This document shows positions 45,852-54,059 of a stretch of 64,000 bases of DNA, piece after piece. Each line of letters starts with the position of its first letter. Positions within the stretch are counted from its first letter, which is position 1. A program made the translations under genes and the position numbers. A model generated the notes under the pieces. The model was not told where the DNA came from and searched no databases. It saw only the letters and a list, made by a program, of their open reading frames with translations. This DNA is from Sphingosinicella sp. CPCC 101087 (GTDB lineage Bacteria > Pseudomonadota > Alphaproteobacteria > Sphingomonadales > Sphingomonadaceae), in assembly GCF_004151485.1 (NCBI RefSeq), contig NZ_SBFF01000002.1, forward strand, positions 124,001 to 188,000, read 5' to 3'.

Positions 45852-46084
45852 TGCAGCCGAACTTGACGAGAGAGAGACGCAATGCGAGCCTCGGAAGAAT
45901 GGCAAGTCTGCGGAGCGCCCTCGCCGCCGCGGCGGCGCTGCCGGCGCTCACGGGATGCGTCCAGGTGACGGCCCCGGAACGGCCGATCGAGATCAATCTC
46001 AACATCAACATCCGACAAGAAGTCGTGGTAAGGCTCCAGGAAGACGTTCGGGAGCTGATACAGCAAAATCCAGGAGTGTTCTGA
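45848..46084 (+). CDS. YnbE family lipoprotein
   Basis: A 78-residue lipoprotein; the lipobox is LTGC and the mature part reads VQVTAPERPIEINLNINIRQEV, the YnbE signature. An ATGA overlap with the ydbH-like gene starts it at 45848, although an internal ATG further on would give a shorter signal peptide. In E. coli YnbE stacks on the YdbH C-terminus at the outer membrane. It overlaps the following ydbL-like gene by one base. Confidence 0.85.
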   Translation: MMQPNLTRERRNASLGRMASLRSALAAAAALPALTGCVQVTAPERPIEINLNINIRQEVVVRLQEDVRELIQQNPGVF

Positions 46085-46476
46085 TGACCCGCCGAATGAA
46101 ACTGATGGTTGCCGCCGGGCTCGGCCTAGCGGCGCTCGCCGGAAGCAGCGCTTATGCCTATGGGATGCAGGACGCCGCCGGCGAGCTGCGCTCGACCGGG
46201 CAGGTCGGGGAACAGGCGGACGGCTATCTGGGCCTGGTCGGCTCGGCTCCGGCCGCCGTTCGCGCGCGGATGGACGCGATCAATATCCAGCGGCGTGCCG
46301 CCTACACGCAGCTCGCGTCGCAGCGGAACGCCACGATCGAAGAGGTCGCCGCGGCGACCGCCTGCCAGATCTTCGCCAACCGCGTCGGCCCGGGTCAATA
46401 TTATCGCCTCCCCGATGGCGTATGGCGGCAGCGCAACGGCAACGAGCCGGTGCCGCGGCCGGATCATTGCGGTTGA
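46084..46476 (+). CDS. YdbL family DUF1318 periplasmic protein
   Basis: A 130-residue protein with a signal peptide (to about residue 25, AYAYG) and the DUF1318 domain: GELRSTGQVGEQADGYLGLV, INIQRRAAYTQLASQRNATIEEVAA and AATACQIFANRVGPGQYYRL. YdbL in E. coli is a periplasmic chaperone that keeps YnbE from over-multimerising. It completes the ydbH-ynbE-ydbL operon here. Confidence 0.88.
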   Translation: MTRRMKLMVAAGLGLAALAGSSAYAYGMQDAAGELRSTGQVGEQADGYLGLVGSAPAAVRARMDAINIQRRAAYTQLASQRNATIEEVAAATACQIFANRVGPGQYYRLPDGVWRQRNGNEPVPRPDHCG

Positions 46477-46616
46477 GGCGACCCGGGTCCGACAGCGCGG
46501 GCTCGACCGGGAGACCTGAACCGGTCCGGCCGAGAATCCGCGCATCCGGGTCCATCGATCCCGCCATTCGTCGGGAGGGCGGGCGCGGATCGCGCGACCG
46601 GGGGCCGACTTTCCGA

Positions 46617-47366
46617 CTAGCCCCGTTCGCCGGCCTCCAGCGCTGGCGCGGCGCCGACCTCGAAGGCAGGACGAAACGCTTCGGGAAGGGCGGCCAGGTC
46701 GCCCGGTTCCAGCGGAAGCTCGACGATATAGGCGCCTTCCACCCACGGTCCCGCCTCGTAGGGCCCGATCAGGATCCGTAGCGTCTCGAACCGGCCGTTG
46801 CCGTCTTTGTCGGCCGGCGCGAGCGGGTGTCCGGGGAGCGGGGGACAATCGGTGAAGGGTTCCCCGCCGCCGGAACGCACCGGCTCCCCCCGCCGCTCGG
46901 AGCGCATCGCGTTCAGCCGCGCGCAGTAGCGCGGCGCGAGCGCCTGCAGGGCCGCCGGGCCGAGCAGGTCGGCCGTATCCGCCTCCCGGTCGGCCGAGCG
47001 ATCCCACAGCAGGGCTGCGAGCCCGAGATTGCCGTGGGCGCCGCCGGTATAGGTCTCGGTGCGCGCCGTCAGGCTGAGCAGCTGCGCCGTGCTGCCGGCA
47101 CTCTCCCATTCCCTGGAATAGACGTGGTTGTGAAAGGGGGCGTCGCTGCCCTGCCGCGCCGCCTGATCCTCCTGCGCCTCCCGTCGCGCCTGCGCCTCGG
47201 CCGCCTGCATCTCGCGCGAAAAGCGGTCGCGCAGCGCCGGCTCCTCTTCGACGACCGCCGGCCAGCCGTAGCGGAAGTCGAGCAAGGCGTCCTGTTGCGC
47301 CTTGGCGAAGGGCTGCGGCTGGGCGGCCGCGAGGAGCGAGGCGAGCAAAAAGGGGACGGGGTTCAT
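46617..47366 (-). CDS. Exported DUF4163/DUF3298 (PdaC-RsiV-like) protein
   Basis: A 249-residue protein with a short signal peptide (LLASLLAAAQP). A PdaC/DUF4163-like N-terminal part is followed by the RsiV-type domain marked by TARTETYTGGAHGNLGLAALLWDR. The central region is rich in Ala, Glu and Arg and probably helical. Similar domains occur in anti-sigma factor RsiV and deacetylase PdaC, where they bind lysozyme or glycan; no enzyme domain is present here. The function is unknown. Confidence 0.72.
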   Translation of the reverse strand: MNPVPFLLASLLAAAQPQPFAKAQQDALLDFRYGWPAVVEEEPALRDRFSREMQAAEAQARREAQEDQAARQGSDAPFHNHVYSREWESAGSTAQLLSLTARTETYTGGAHGNLGLAALLWDRSADREADTADLLGPAALQALAPRYCARLNAMRSERRGEPVRSGGGEPFTDCPPLPGHPLAPADKDGNGRFETLRILIGPYEAGPWVEGAYIVELPLEPGDLAALPEAFRPAFEVGAAPALEAGERG

Positions 47367-47432
47367 GACGAGCGGATATCACTTCCGGCACAGGTGCAGA
47401 ACAGGCTTCTATGCTGCACTGCGGCAGGCCGG

Positions 47433-47461
47433 TTGACTTGCCTCCCACCCCTTCCTAAAGG
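47433..47461 (+). promoter_or_regulatory. Possible housekeeping promoter of the F0 operon
   Basis: TTGACT (47433-47438) and TAAAGG (47456-47461) are 17 bases apart, about 80 bases before the atpZ-like start. The -35 is good and the -10 weak. Confidence 0.35.
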
Positions 47462-47540
47462 AACCGCGCCTTGGCGGGATCGTTCGCCGGTATGTCCCCC
47501 CTGATCGTGCCTATTCGGCTTGTTCCTTCAGGAGAACGGC

Positions 47541-47861
47541 ATGTCGGAAAACGAGCCCTGGCAGGACCCTCGGCTTCCGGAAGATGCGCGGCTGACATCG
47601 CTCGACAAGCGGTTGAAGCAGGCTCAGCTTCAGGAGGCGGTCCGAACGGGGAAGACGAAGTCCAATTCCCAGGTGGGTCGTTCCCAGGGGATGCGGATCC
47701 TGTCCGACCTGTTCGGCATCCCGTTCGGCAGCGCCATCATCGGCTGGCTGCTCGACCGGTGGCTTGGGACCGCGCCGTGGCTGATGCTGGCTATGCTGTT
47801 CCTCGGGTTCGGCATCGCCGTGCGGAATGTGCTTTGGATTTCAAGGCAGCGTCCGAAATAG
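47541..47861 (+). CDS. AtpZ/AtpI family F0F1 ATP synthase assembly protein
   Basis: A 106-residue protein with a polar N-terminus and two membrane helices (FGIPFGSAIIGWLLDRWLG and APWLMLAMLFLGFGIAV), the usual AtpI/AtpZ pattern. AGGAG at 47530-47534 supports ATG 47541. Members help insert or assemble the c-ring and may aid Mg2+/Ca2+ uptake. It is the first gene of the F0 operon, 30 bases before atpB. Confidence 0.88.
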   Translation: MSENEPWQDPRLPEDARLTSLDKRLKQAQLQEAVRTGKTKSNSQVGRSQGMRILSDLFGIPFGSAIIGWLLDRWLGTAPWLMLAMLFLGFGIAVRNVLWISRQRPK

Positions 47862-47891
47862 GCGCTGGCAGCAGCAGAGGTTCTTTCACGC

Positions 47892-48668
47892 GTGGCGGCC
47901 GAATCCACTATCGACCCGATGCACCAGTTCCAGATCGACTCCCTTGCGGGAGATCTGGCCGGCAATCCGTTCGCCTTCACCAATAGCGCATTGTGGATGC
48001 TGATCGTGCTCGGCGCGATCTTCGTCTTCATGCTGGGCGGGATGAAGCGCGAGCTCGTCCCGGGTCGCTGGCAGGTGATGGTCGAGGGAATCACCTCCTT
48101 CGTCGCGTCGATGATCGACACCAGCATTGGGCCGGAAGGGCGGAAATATCTTCCCTGGGTCTTCACCATCTTCATGTTCATCCTGTTCGCCAATCTGATG
48201 GGCCTGATGCCCTTCGGCGTGGTGCCGGGCGTGCACCCGTTCACGGTGACCAGCCAGTTCACCATCACCGGCGTGATGGCGATCATCAGCTTCTCGATCG
48301 TGCTGATCGTCGGCTTCTGGAAGCATGGCTTCCATTTCTTCTCGCTCTTCATCCCGCACGGCACGCCCAAGCCGCTGCTGCCGCTCATCTTCCTGATCGA
48401 GCTGCTTTCCTTCCTCGTGCGCCCGTTCAGCCTGGCGCTCCGGCTGTTCGTGGCGATGATCGCCGGCCACATCCTCATCAAGGTGTTCGCCAGCTTCATC
48501 GTCAGCGGGCTCAATGCGGAGGGCGCCATGGGCCCGGCGATCGCGCTGCTGAGCTTCCTGTTCATCGCCGGCGTGAGCGCGCTCGAGCTGCTGGTCGCCG
48601 CGATCCAGGCTTATGTGTTCGCGCTTCTGACGTCGCTCTACATCAACGACGCCGAGAATCTTCACTGA
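47892..48668 (+). CDS. atpB: ATP synthase F0 subunit a
   Basis: The 258-residue membrane protein begins at a GTG. It has five or six helices. The key Arg is in LLSFLVRPFSLALRLFVAMIAGH, where the conserved helix-4 arginine faces the c-ring, and ELLVAAIQAYVFALLTSLYI is the expected C-terminal helix with its conserved Gln. It forms the proton half-channels. The order is atpZ-atpB-atpE-atpF'-atpF with no F1 genes following, as usual in alphaproteobacteria. Confidence 0.96.
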   Translation: MAAESTIDPMHQFQIDSLAGDLAGNPFAFTNSALWMLIVLGAIFVFMLGGMKRELVPGRWQVMVEGITSFVASMIDTSIGPEGRKYLPWVFTIFMFILFANLMGLMPFGVVPGVHPFTVTSQFTITGVMAIISFSIVLIVGFWKHGFHFFSLFIPHGTPKPLLPLIFLIELLSFLVRPFSLALRLFVAMIAGHILIKVFASFIVSGLNAEGAMGPAIALLSFLFIAGVSALELLVAAIQAYVFALLTSLYINDAENLH

Positions 48669-48716
48669 TCGCCCGTTCGTTCGAATCAACCGACTGAATT
48701 TCAAAAGGAGCTTATC

Positions 48717-48944
48717 ATGGACTTCGAATCTGCCCAGGTCATCGGCGCCGGTCTCGCGGCGATCGGCGTCGGAGCCGCGGCTGCCGGCGTTGGCAACGTC
48801 TTCGGCTCGTTCCTCCAGGGCGCGCTGCGCAACCCGGCCGCGGCCGACAGCCAGCAGGGCCGCCTGTTCATCGGCTTCGCGGCCGCCGAGCTGCTCGGCC
48901 TGATCGCGTTCGCCGTCGCGATGATCATCCTCTACGCCCGGTAA
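48717..48944 (+). CDS. atpE: ATP synthase F0 subunit c
   Basis: A 75-residue hairpin of two helices. The glycine-rich first helix (AGLAAIGVGAAAAGVGNVFG), the polar loop ALRNPAAADSQQ and the proton-carrying Glu58 in AAAELLGLIAF are all as expected. AAAGGAG precedes the ATG. It forms the rotor ring. Two stable hairpins follow the stop codon and could raise atpE mRNA level over the downstream b subunits. Confidence 0.96.
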   Translation: MDFESAQVIGAGLAAIGVGAAAAGVGNVFGSFLQGALRNPAAADSQQGRLFIGFAAAELLGLIAFAVAMIILYAR

Positions 48945-48951
48945 GGCACGA

Positions 48952-48973
48952 GCGGCGGGCCTCGGCTCGCCGC
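48952..48973 (+). other. Intercistronic hairpin 1 after atpE
   Basis: GCGGCGGGC (48952-48960), loop CTCG, GCTCGCCGC (48965-48973): a 9-base stem with one G-T pair starting eight bases after the atpE stop. It probably stabilises the upstream mRNA or causes partial termination. Confidence 0.55.
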
Positions 48974-48984
48974 CCACGCATTGA

Positions 48985-49012
48985 CGCGAAGGCCGCCCGG
49001 CGGTCCTTCGCG
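48985..49012 (+). other. Intercistronic hairpin 2 between atpE and atpF'
   Basis: CGCGAAGG (48985-48992) pairs with CCTTCGCG (49005-49012), with an inner CCGCC (48993-48997) and GGCGG (48999-49003) and a one-base bulge. The stem is about 12 pairs with no T run. Together with hairpin 1 it fills the gap before atpF'. Confidence 0.55.
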
Positions 49013-49044
49013 GCCATGCGGCCAGCAAGGCAAGAAGGGCCGAA

Positions 49045-49539
49045 ATGCCTCAGATCAATCAGCTCTCGGACGTTCTCTACTCGCAGCTCTTCTGGCTGCT
49101 GCTGACCCTTGCCGTCATCTATTTCGGCATCGGCCAGGCGATGCTGCCGAAGATCATGTCGACCATGGACGCGCGCAGCAGCCGGATCACCGACGATCTC
49201 GCCGCCGCCGAGGCGGCGAGGCGCGCCGCCGACGCGACCGAGGAAGCCTATCGTGCGCGGATGGCGGAGAGCCGGACCGAAGCGATGAAGGTGACCGGTG
49301 CGGCCAAGCAGGAGAGCGCCCGCGCGACCGAAACCCGGGTCGCGGCCGCGGACGCGGCGAGCCGGGAGAAGATCGAGGCGGCAGAGGCCCGGCTTCGGGC
49401 CGCGGCCGAGGCGGCCATGGCCGATATCGAGAATGTTGCCGCCGAGGCGGCGCAGGACATGGTCGCACGGCTGGCCGGCGTGAAGGTCGGCAAGTCGGAA
49501 GCGGCCAGGGCAGTGAAGGCGGCAATGGCCGATGTCTGA
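49045..49539 (+). CDS. ATP synthase F0 subunit b'
   Basis: A 164-residue protein with one N-terminal helix in the membrane (QLFWLLLTLAVIYFGIGQAML) and a long Ala/Glu/Arg-rich coiled coil forming half of the peripheral stalk. Photosynthetic-type paired b and b' subunits are normal in alphaproteobacteria. Its end overlaps the start of atpF by eight bases. Confidence 0.92.
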   Translation: MPQINQLSDVLYSQLFWLLLTLAVIYFGIGQAMLPKIMSTMDARSSRITDDLAAAEAARRAADATEEAYRARMAESRTEAMKVTGAAKQESARATETRVAAADAASREKIEAAEARLRAAAEAAMADIENVAAEAAQDMVARLAGVKVGKSEAARAVKAAMADV

Positions 49540-50146
49540 AGCACATCCCCCCACCACCGACGCCGTTCCCGTGGGCGACAGCGAAGAGGGTCACGCCGCT
49601 CCCGGTCATGCCGAGATGGTGGGCGCGACCGAGGATCATGGCGGCGGCCATGTCGAGCCGACCGCCTGGGGCTTCGACGCCAGCGGCTGGGTCGCGCTGG
49701 CGATGGTCGCCGTCTTCCTGCTGATGATCTGGAAGAAGGTGCCGTCGGCAATCGGCAAGGCGCTCGACCGCAAGATCGCCGGCATCCGCCAGCAGCTCGA
49801 CGAGGCGGCGCAGCTTCGCGCCGAAGCCGAGGCGCTGCGCGCGGAGTATGAAGCCAAGTCGGCGCAGGCCGACGCCGAGGCGGCCACGATGATCGAGCGC
49901 GCTCGCGCCGAGGCCGAAGGCATCGTCCGCCAGGCCGAGACCGACGCTGCCGCGCTCGTCGAGCGGCGCACGCGCATGGCCGAGGACAAGATCGCCGCCG
50001 CCGAGCGCGCCGCGATCGACGAGGTGCGTGCCAAGGCGGCGACGGCGGCCGCCGCGGCGGCCGAGCGGCTGATCCGCGAGCGGCTCGACGCTGCCGCCGA
50101 CAAGGCGATGGTCGACGCGACCATAGCGGAGCTGGGCCGGCCATAA
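49532..50146 (+). CDS. atpF: ATP synthase F0 subunit b
   Basis: A 204-residue b subunit. An unusually long His/Glu-rich N-terminal extension of about 45 residues precedes the membrane helix (GWVALAMVAVFLLMIWKKV). The rest is a coiled coil with strong Ala/Glu/Arg bias for the peripheral stalk. It overlaps atpF' and ends the F0 operon; a hairpin follows ten bases after the stop. Confidence 0.93.
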   Translation: MSEAHPPTTDAVPVGDSEEGHAAPGHAEMVGATEDHGGGHVEPTAWGFDASGWVALAMVAVFLLMIWKKVPSAIGKALDRKIAGIRQQLDEAAQLRAEAEALRAEYEAKSAQADAEAATMIERARAEAEGIVRQAETDAAALVERRTRMAEDKIAAAERAAIDEVRAKAATAAAAAAERLIRERLDAAADKAMVDATIAELGRP

Positions 50147-50155
50147 TTCGTCCGG

Positions 50156-50174
50156 CCCTCCCAGTTCGGGAGGG
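50156..50174 (+). terminator. Hairpin after the F0 operon
   Basis: CCCTCCC (50156-50162) and GGGAGGG (50168-50174) form a perfect 7-base stem with a 5-base loop, ten bases after the atpF stop. No T run follows, so termination may be partial. Confidence 0.45.
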
Positions 50175-50220
50175 ATCGAGGCGGAGCCTCACGCGCGTCG
50201 ATTCGGCGCCATCACCCCAA

Positions 50221-50239
50221 CCTCTCCTCGGGAGAGAGG
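50221..50239. terminator. Hairpin between convergent atpF and YjbR-type genes
   Basis: CCTCTC (50221-50226) pairs with GAGAGG (50233-50238) around a CTCGGG-containing loop and is followed on the plus strand by a TATCTTCTATT stretch. This placement between two gene ends fits a terminator that may serve both strands. Confidence 0.4.
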
Positions 50240-50241
50240 GG

Positions 50242-50568
50242 CTATCTTCTATTGCCCGCCGCGGCGTGATTTTCCCAGGCCCAGCGCAAGCTGCGCTCGA
50301 GCCATTCGTCCGGCACGGCATGCAGCTTCACCAGGGTGCTGCCCTTGCGGCCCCAGGCGCCGGCGGCCGGCCTGAACGCGGGGTCGGCGTCGATCGCGAG
50401 CGCCTGCTGCTCCGGGAGGAGCTGGACCATGCCCCAGGCCGGATCGGGCGAGCCCAAAGCCGCGAAGATCCGGCCCCCAACCCGGAAGTCGGGATGGCCC
50501 ATGTGCGAGCCTTCCTCCGCGCCGCCCAGGGCCAGAGCGAGGCGGCGGAAATCGTCCGGTGACGCCAT
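50242..50568 (-). CDS. MmcQ/YjbR family protein
   Basis: A 108-residue cytoplasmic protein of the YjbR fold. DFRRLALALGGAEEGSHMGHPDFRVGGRIFAAL and the C-terminal GSTLVKLHAVPDEWLERSLRWAW, read in parts, match the family (CyaY-like fold, possible DNA binding). The function is unknown. It is seven bases after the SDR gene and probably cotranscribed with it. Confidence 0.85.
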   Translation of the reverse strand: MASPDDFRRLALALGGAEEGSHMGHPDFRVGGRIFAALGSPDPAWGMVQLLPEQQALAIDADPAFRPAAGAWGRKGSTLVKLHAVPDEWLERSLRWAWENHAAAGNRR

Positions 50569-50574
50569 GGCCCT

Positions 50575-51294
50575 TCAGTAACGCAGCATGATTTGCCGGG
50601 CGAGAGCCGGCGAGACGCTGTAGACAAGCCGAAGCAGCCGCGTCGCGCCGACATTGGCTTCGTCGCGGTCCTGCTCGATGGCCCGAACGATCTGCCGGGC
50701 GCACTCGCCGACGGGCATCTTGCGATGGGAATTGGCGGCGGTCATGCGGGTCTCGACGACCGGCGGCAGGACTTCCAGCACGCGCACGCTCGATCCGGCG
50801 AGCTGCGCACGCAGCGCCATCGTGAAGCTGCGCAAGCCCGCCTTGGTGGCGCAATAAACGGGGCTGCCGGCGCGCGGCGCCACGGCGAGACCGGAGGTGA
50901 TGTTGACGATCATGGCCTGCGGCCGCGCGCGGAGCATCGGCAGGAGCCGCGTCGAAAGGTGAATGGGCGCGACGAGGTTGAGGAAGATGCAGCGGTCGAC
51001 TTGCGCGAGGTCGACCGGAGCGGAGACGTCGTAGCTGGCCCCCGCACCCGCATTGTTGACCAGCAGGTCTATCGCCTTGCCGTCGAGCGCACGAACAACG
51101 GCGTCGACGCCCTGCGCGCTCGCCAGATCCGCCGCCAGCGTGTCGAACCCCTCGGCGGCGGCCAGCGCAAGGCGGCCCTTGTCGCGCCCGACGACGATGA
51201 CCTGCACGCCCCGCTCCCGGAGCGCGAGGCCGAGCGCCTTGCCGATCCCGTCGGTGCCGCCGGTGACGATCGCGGACTTGCCTGCAAGCTTCAT
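50575..51294 (-). CDS. SDR family oxidoreductase
   Basis: A 239-residue classical short-chain dehydrogenase. MKLAGKSAIVTGGTDGIGKALG carries the TGxxxGIG nucleotide site. NNAGAG follows near residue 83, and the active site includes NITSGLAVAP and YCATKAGL (Tyr-x3-Lys). ATG 51294 is preferred over an in-frame start at 51318. The C-terminus resembles members that act on short acyl or steroid-like carbonyls, but the substrate cannot be inferred. It is divergent from uvrC. Confidence 0.85.
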   Translation of the reverse strand: MKLAGKSAIVTGGTDGIGKALGLALRERGVQVIVVGRDKGRLALAAAEGFDTLAADLASAQGVDAVVRALDGKAIDLLVNNAGAGASYDVSAPVDLAQVDRCIFLNLVAPIHLSTRLLPMLRARPQAMIVNITSGLAVAPRAGSPVYCATKAGLRSFTMALRAQLAGSSVRVLEVLPPVVETRMTAANSHRKMPVGECARQIVRAIEQDRDEANVGATRLLRLVYSVSPALARQIMLRY

Positions 51295-51353
51295 GGGCTG
51301 GCCCCCTCGGCGGCGCACAGCTAGTGCGTTGAGCCACCCGAGCCCCTAAATCA

Positions 51354-53282
51354 ATGCCGATGTCCGAACCCAATTCCCCCGACCGCTTCAGCGAGGAAAA
51401 GGCGACCTATACGGTCCGCGGCGCCGACGCGCCCGACCTCGATGCCGGAATCGCCGCGATCCGCGCCGTGGTGAAGACGCTGCCGGTCCGGCCCGGCGTC
51501 TATCGCATGCTCGATAGCCGCGGCGATGTCCTCTATGTCGGCAAGGCGAGGGCGCTGAGGAACCGGGTCAACGCCTACACCCAGGTCGCACGCCAGACGA
51601 AACGTCTGCTGAGGATGGTTTCGCAGACGCGCTCCATGCAGATCGTCACGACCAACAGCGAGGCCGAGGCGCTGCTGCTCGAGGCGCAGCTCATCAAGCG
51701 CTACCGCCCGCCTTACAACGTCCTGCTGCGCGACGACAAAAGCTTCCCTTTCATCCTCCTGCGCGAAGATCACGACTTTCCGCGTGTCCAGCTTCATCGC
51801 GGCGCGCGCCGCCTCAAGGGCCAATATTATGGCCCGTTCGCCAGCGCCGGATCGGTGCGAGAGACGCTGAACGCGCTGCAGAAGCTGTTCCTGCTGAGGA
51901 GCTGCACCGACAGCTTCTTCGCCAACCGCTCGCGTCCCTGCCTGCTCTACCAGATACGCCGGTGTTCGGCGCCCTGCGTCGGCCGGATCGACGATGCCGG
52001 TTATGCCGAGCTGGTCCAGGACGCGAAGGATTTTCTCGGTGGGCGCCGGACCAAGGTGCAGCAGAAGCTCGGCCGGCTGATGAGCGAGGCGGCCGAGGCG
52101 ATGGATTTCGAGCTGGCCGCGGTCTATCGCGATCGCCTGCGCGCGCTCACCTATATCCAGGGGAGCCAGGCGATCCATGCCGAGAAGCTCGGCGATGCCG
52201 ATCTGTTCGCGCTCGCCTGCAAGGGCGGCACGATGTGCATCCAGGCCTTCTTCATCCGCGGCGGCCAGAATTGGGGGCATCGCAGCTTCTTCCCCGCCCA
52301 TACGGCGGACGTGCCCGAAGAGGAGGTGCTGGCGAGCTTCCTCGCCCAATTCTATCAGGAGGTTCCGCCGCCGCGGCTGATCCTCGCCGACCGAAGTCTC
52401 GGCGAGGCAAGCTTGCTCGAAGAGGCCCTTTCCGAGCGCGCCGGGCGCCGGGTCACGATCAAGGCGCCGCAGCGCGGCGAGCAGGCGAAGATGATCCGCC
52501 AGGCGAAGCGCAACGCCGAGGAGGAGCTCGATCGCCGCCTCGCCGAGACGTCCACCCAGACCCGCAACCTTCGCGAGATCGCCGAGACGTTCGAGCTGCC
52601 CGAGCCGCCGCAGCGCATCGAAGTCTATGACAACAGCCATGTCATGGGCACCAATGCGGTTGGCGCGATGATCGTCGCCGGGCCCGAGGGGTTCCGCAAG
52701 AATGCCTATCGCAAGTTCAACATCAAGCGGCCGGAGACCGCTCCGGGCGACGACTTCGCGATGATGCGGGAGGTGCTGAGCCGCCGCTTCGCACGGCTTG
52801 AGAAGGAGGATCCCGACCGCAGCCGCGGCGAGTGGCCGGACCTGTTGCTGATCGACGGCGGCAAGGGGCAGCTTTCGGCGGTTTGCGAGGTGCTCGAGGA
52901 TGCCGGAGTCCACGACGTGCCCGTGGTCGGGGTCGCCAAGGGTCCGGACCGCAATGCCGGCCGCGAGGTGTTCCATCTGCCGGGCGGCCGAGAGATCACG
53001 CTTCCGCCCAACTCGCCGGTCCTTTTCTACCTGCAGCGGCTGCGCGACGAGGCGCATCGTTTCGCGATCGGCGCCCATCGCCAGAAGAGGGCGAAGAGCA
53101 TGACGGCGAGCCCGCTCGACGACGTTCCGGGCATCGGACCGGGCCGCAAGCGCGCCTTGCTCATGCACTTCGGCACCGCCCGGGCGGTCAAGAGCGCGGC
53201 GCTGGAGGATCTCGAAAAGGTGCCGGGAATCTCGCGGACGACCGCGCGACAGGTCTACGATTATTTTCATCCGGCCGGGTGA
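51354..53282 (+). CDS. uvrC: Excinuclease ABC subunit C
   Basis: A 642-residue nucleotide-excision repair endonuclease. The N-terminal GIY-YIG nuclease domain has RPGVYRMLDSRGDVLYVGKAR. A cysteine motif (CLLYQIRRCSAPCVG), a UVR motif (EAMDFELAAVYRDRLRAL) and the C-terminal RNase H-like domain (IEVYDNSHVMGTNAVGAMIV, LLIDGGKGQLSAV) follow, ending with a helix-hairpin-helix pair (DDVPGIGPGRKRALL, KVPGISRTTARQV). It cuts on both sides of a lesion with UvrB. Confidence 0.97.
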   Translation: MPMSEPNSPDRFSEEKATYTVRGADAPDLDAGIAAIRAVVKTLPVRPGVYRMLDSRGDVLYVGKARALRNRVNAYTQVARQTKRLLRMVSQTRSMQIVTTNSEAEALLLEAQLIKRYRPPYNVLLRDDKSFPFILLREDHDFPRVQLHRGARRLKGQYYGPFASAGSVRETLNALQKLFLLRSCTDSFFANRSRPCLLYQIRRCSAPCVGRIDDAGYAELVQDAKDFLGGRRTKVQQKLGRLMSEAAEAMDFELAAVYRDRLRALTYIQGSQAIHAEKLGDADLFALACKGGTMCIQAFFIRGGQNWGHRSFFPAHTADVPEEEVLASFLAQFYQEVPPPRLILADRSLGEASLLEEALSERAGRRVTIKAPQRGEQAKMIRQAKRNAEEELDRRLAETSTQTRNLREIAETFELPEPPQRIEVYDNSHVMGTNAVGAMIVAGPEGFRKNAYRKFNIKRPETAPGDDFAMMREVLSRRFARLEKEDPDRSRGEWPDLLLIDGGKGQLSAVCEVLEDAGVHDVPVVGVAKGPDRNAGREVFHLPGGREITLPPNSPVLFYLQRLRDEAHRFAIGAHRQKRAKSMTASPLDDVPGIGPGRKRALLMHFGTARAVKSAALEDLEKVPGISRTTARQVYDYFHPAG

Positions 53283-53302
53283 CGTGCGGGATCGCAATCT
53301 CT

Positions 53303-53385
53303 CGTCATCCCCGCGAAGGCCGGGATCGAGGCGGCTCCGGCGCAGCTCGCAGGCAGTTTGGACCCCAGCCTTCGCTGGGGTGACG
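53303..53385. repeat. REP-like intergenic inverted repeat pair
   Basis: CGTCATCCCCGCGAAGGC (53303-53320) and GCCTTCGCTGGGGTGACG (53368-53385) are reverse complements at 16 of 18 positions, separated by 47 bases. The second arm is itself a hairpin (CCCCAGC-CTTC-GCTGGGG). CGTCATCCC-GCGAAGGC elements of this type are common intergenic repeats in sphingomonads and Caulobacter. It lies between uvrC and recO. Confidence 0.7.
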
Positions 53386-53395
53386 GCCTAGGACC

Positions 53396-54028
53396 GTGCA
53401 CCTGGAAACCGACGCCATCGTCGTCGCGGTTCGCGCCCATGGCGAGCATGGCGCGATCGTCCGCGCCTTGACGCCCGGGGAGGGGGTGCAGGCCGGCTAT
53501 GTCCGCGGCGGCCGATCGCGGCGGCTCAAGCCGATGCTCGTGCCCGGCAATCTTCTCCATGCCGAATATCGCGCGCGGACCGAGGAACAGCTGGCCCACC
53601 TCACCGTGGAGCTGGTGCACAGCCGCGCCTTCCTGCTGTCGGAACCGCTCGCGGCCGCCGGGCTCGAATGGGCCTGCGCGCTCACCGCCTCCGCCGTGCC
53701 GGAAGGCCAGCCTTATCCGCACCTGTTCGAGGCGCTGGAGGGGTTGCTCGGCGCGATCGAGGCGGCGCCTTCGGCGCGCGGCTGGAGCGCGGCCCTGATT
53801 CGCTACGAGCTGATCGTGCTGGCCGAGCTGGGGTTCGGGCTGGCGCCGGAGCGGATCGCCGCGCTGCCGCCCCGACTGGCCGGCCCTGCACCCGGATGGG
53901 ACGATATCGTCGACGGCCTTCGACTTACCGGCCGCCATCTCGAGCGCGACCTGCTGACCGGCCGCCAGAGCGAGATACTCGCCGCCCGCGAGCGGCTCAT
54001 CGCGCGGCTCAAGCGCGTCGGCGGTTGA
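53396..54028 (+). CDS. recO: DNA repair protein RecO
   Basis: A 210-residue protein from a GTG at 53396. The N-terminal OB fold has [33 protein letters not shown] (read in parts) and [15 protein letters not shown]. The helical C-terminal part contains [13 protein letters not shown]. The zinc-finger cysteines of some RecO proteins are absent, as is common in alphaproteobacteria. RecO loads RecA with RecR. Confidence 0.92.
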   Translation: MHLETDAIVVAVRAHGEHGAIVRALTPGEGVQAGYVRGGRSRRLKPMLVPGNLLHAEYRARTEEQLAHLTVELVHSRAFLLSEPLAAAGLEWACALTASAVPEGQPYPHLFEALEGLLGAIEAAPSARGWSAALIRYELIVLAELGFGLAPERIAALPPRLAGPAPGWDDIVDGLRLTGRHLERDLLTGRQSEILAARERLIARLKRVGG

Positions 54029-54059
54029 CCCGGGGCGGCGCGCGTCACAGGAAGCGCAT

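Noticed and set aside
43545..45905. 786-codon open frame antisense to the ydbH-like gene
   Set aside because: Composition-driven, Arg/Ala/Pro-rich with no domain, and the sense strand encodes a recognised family.
51351..53297. 648-codon open frame antisense to uvrC
   Set aside because: Shadow of a certain gene.
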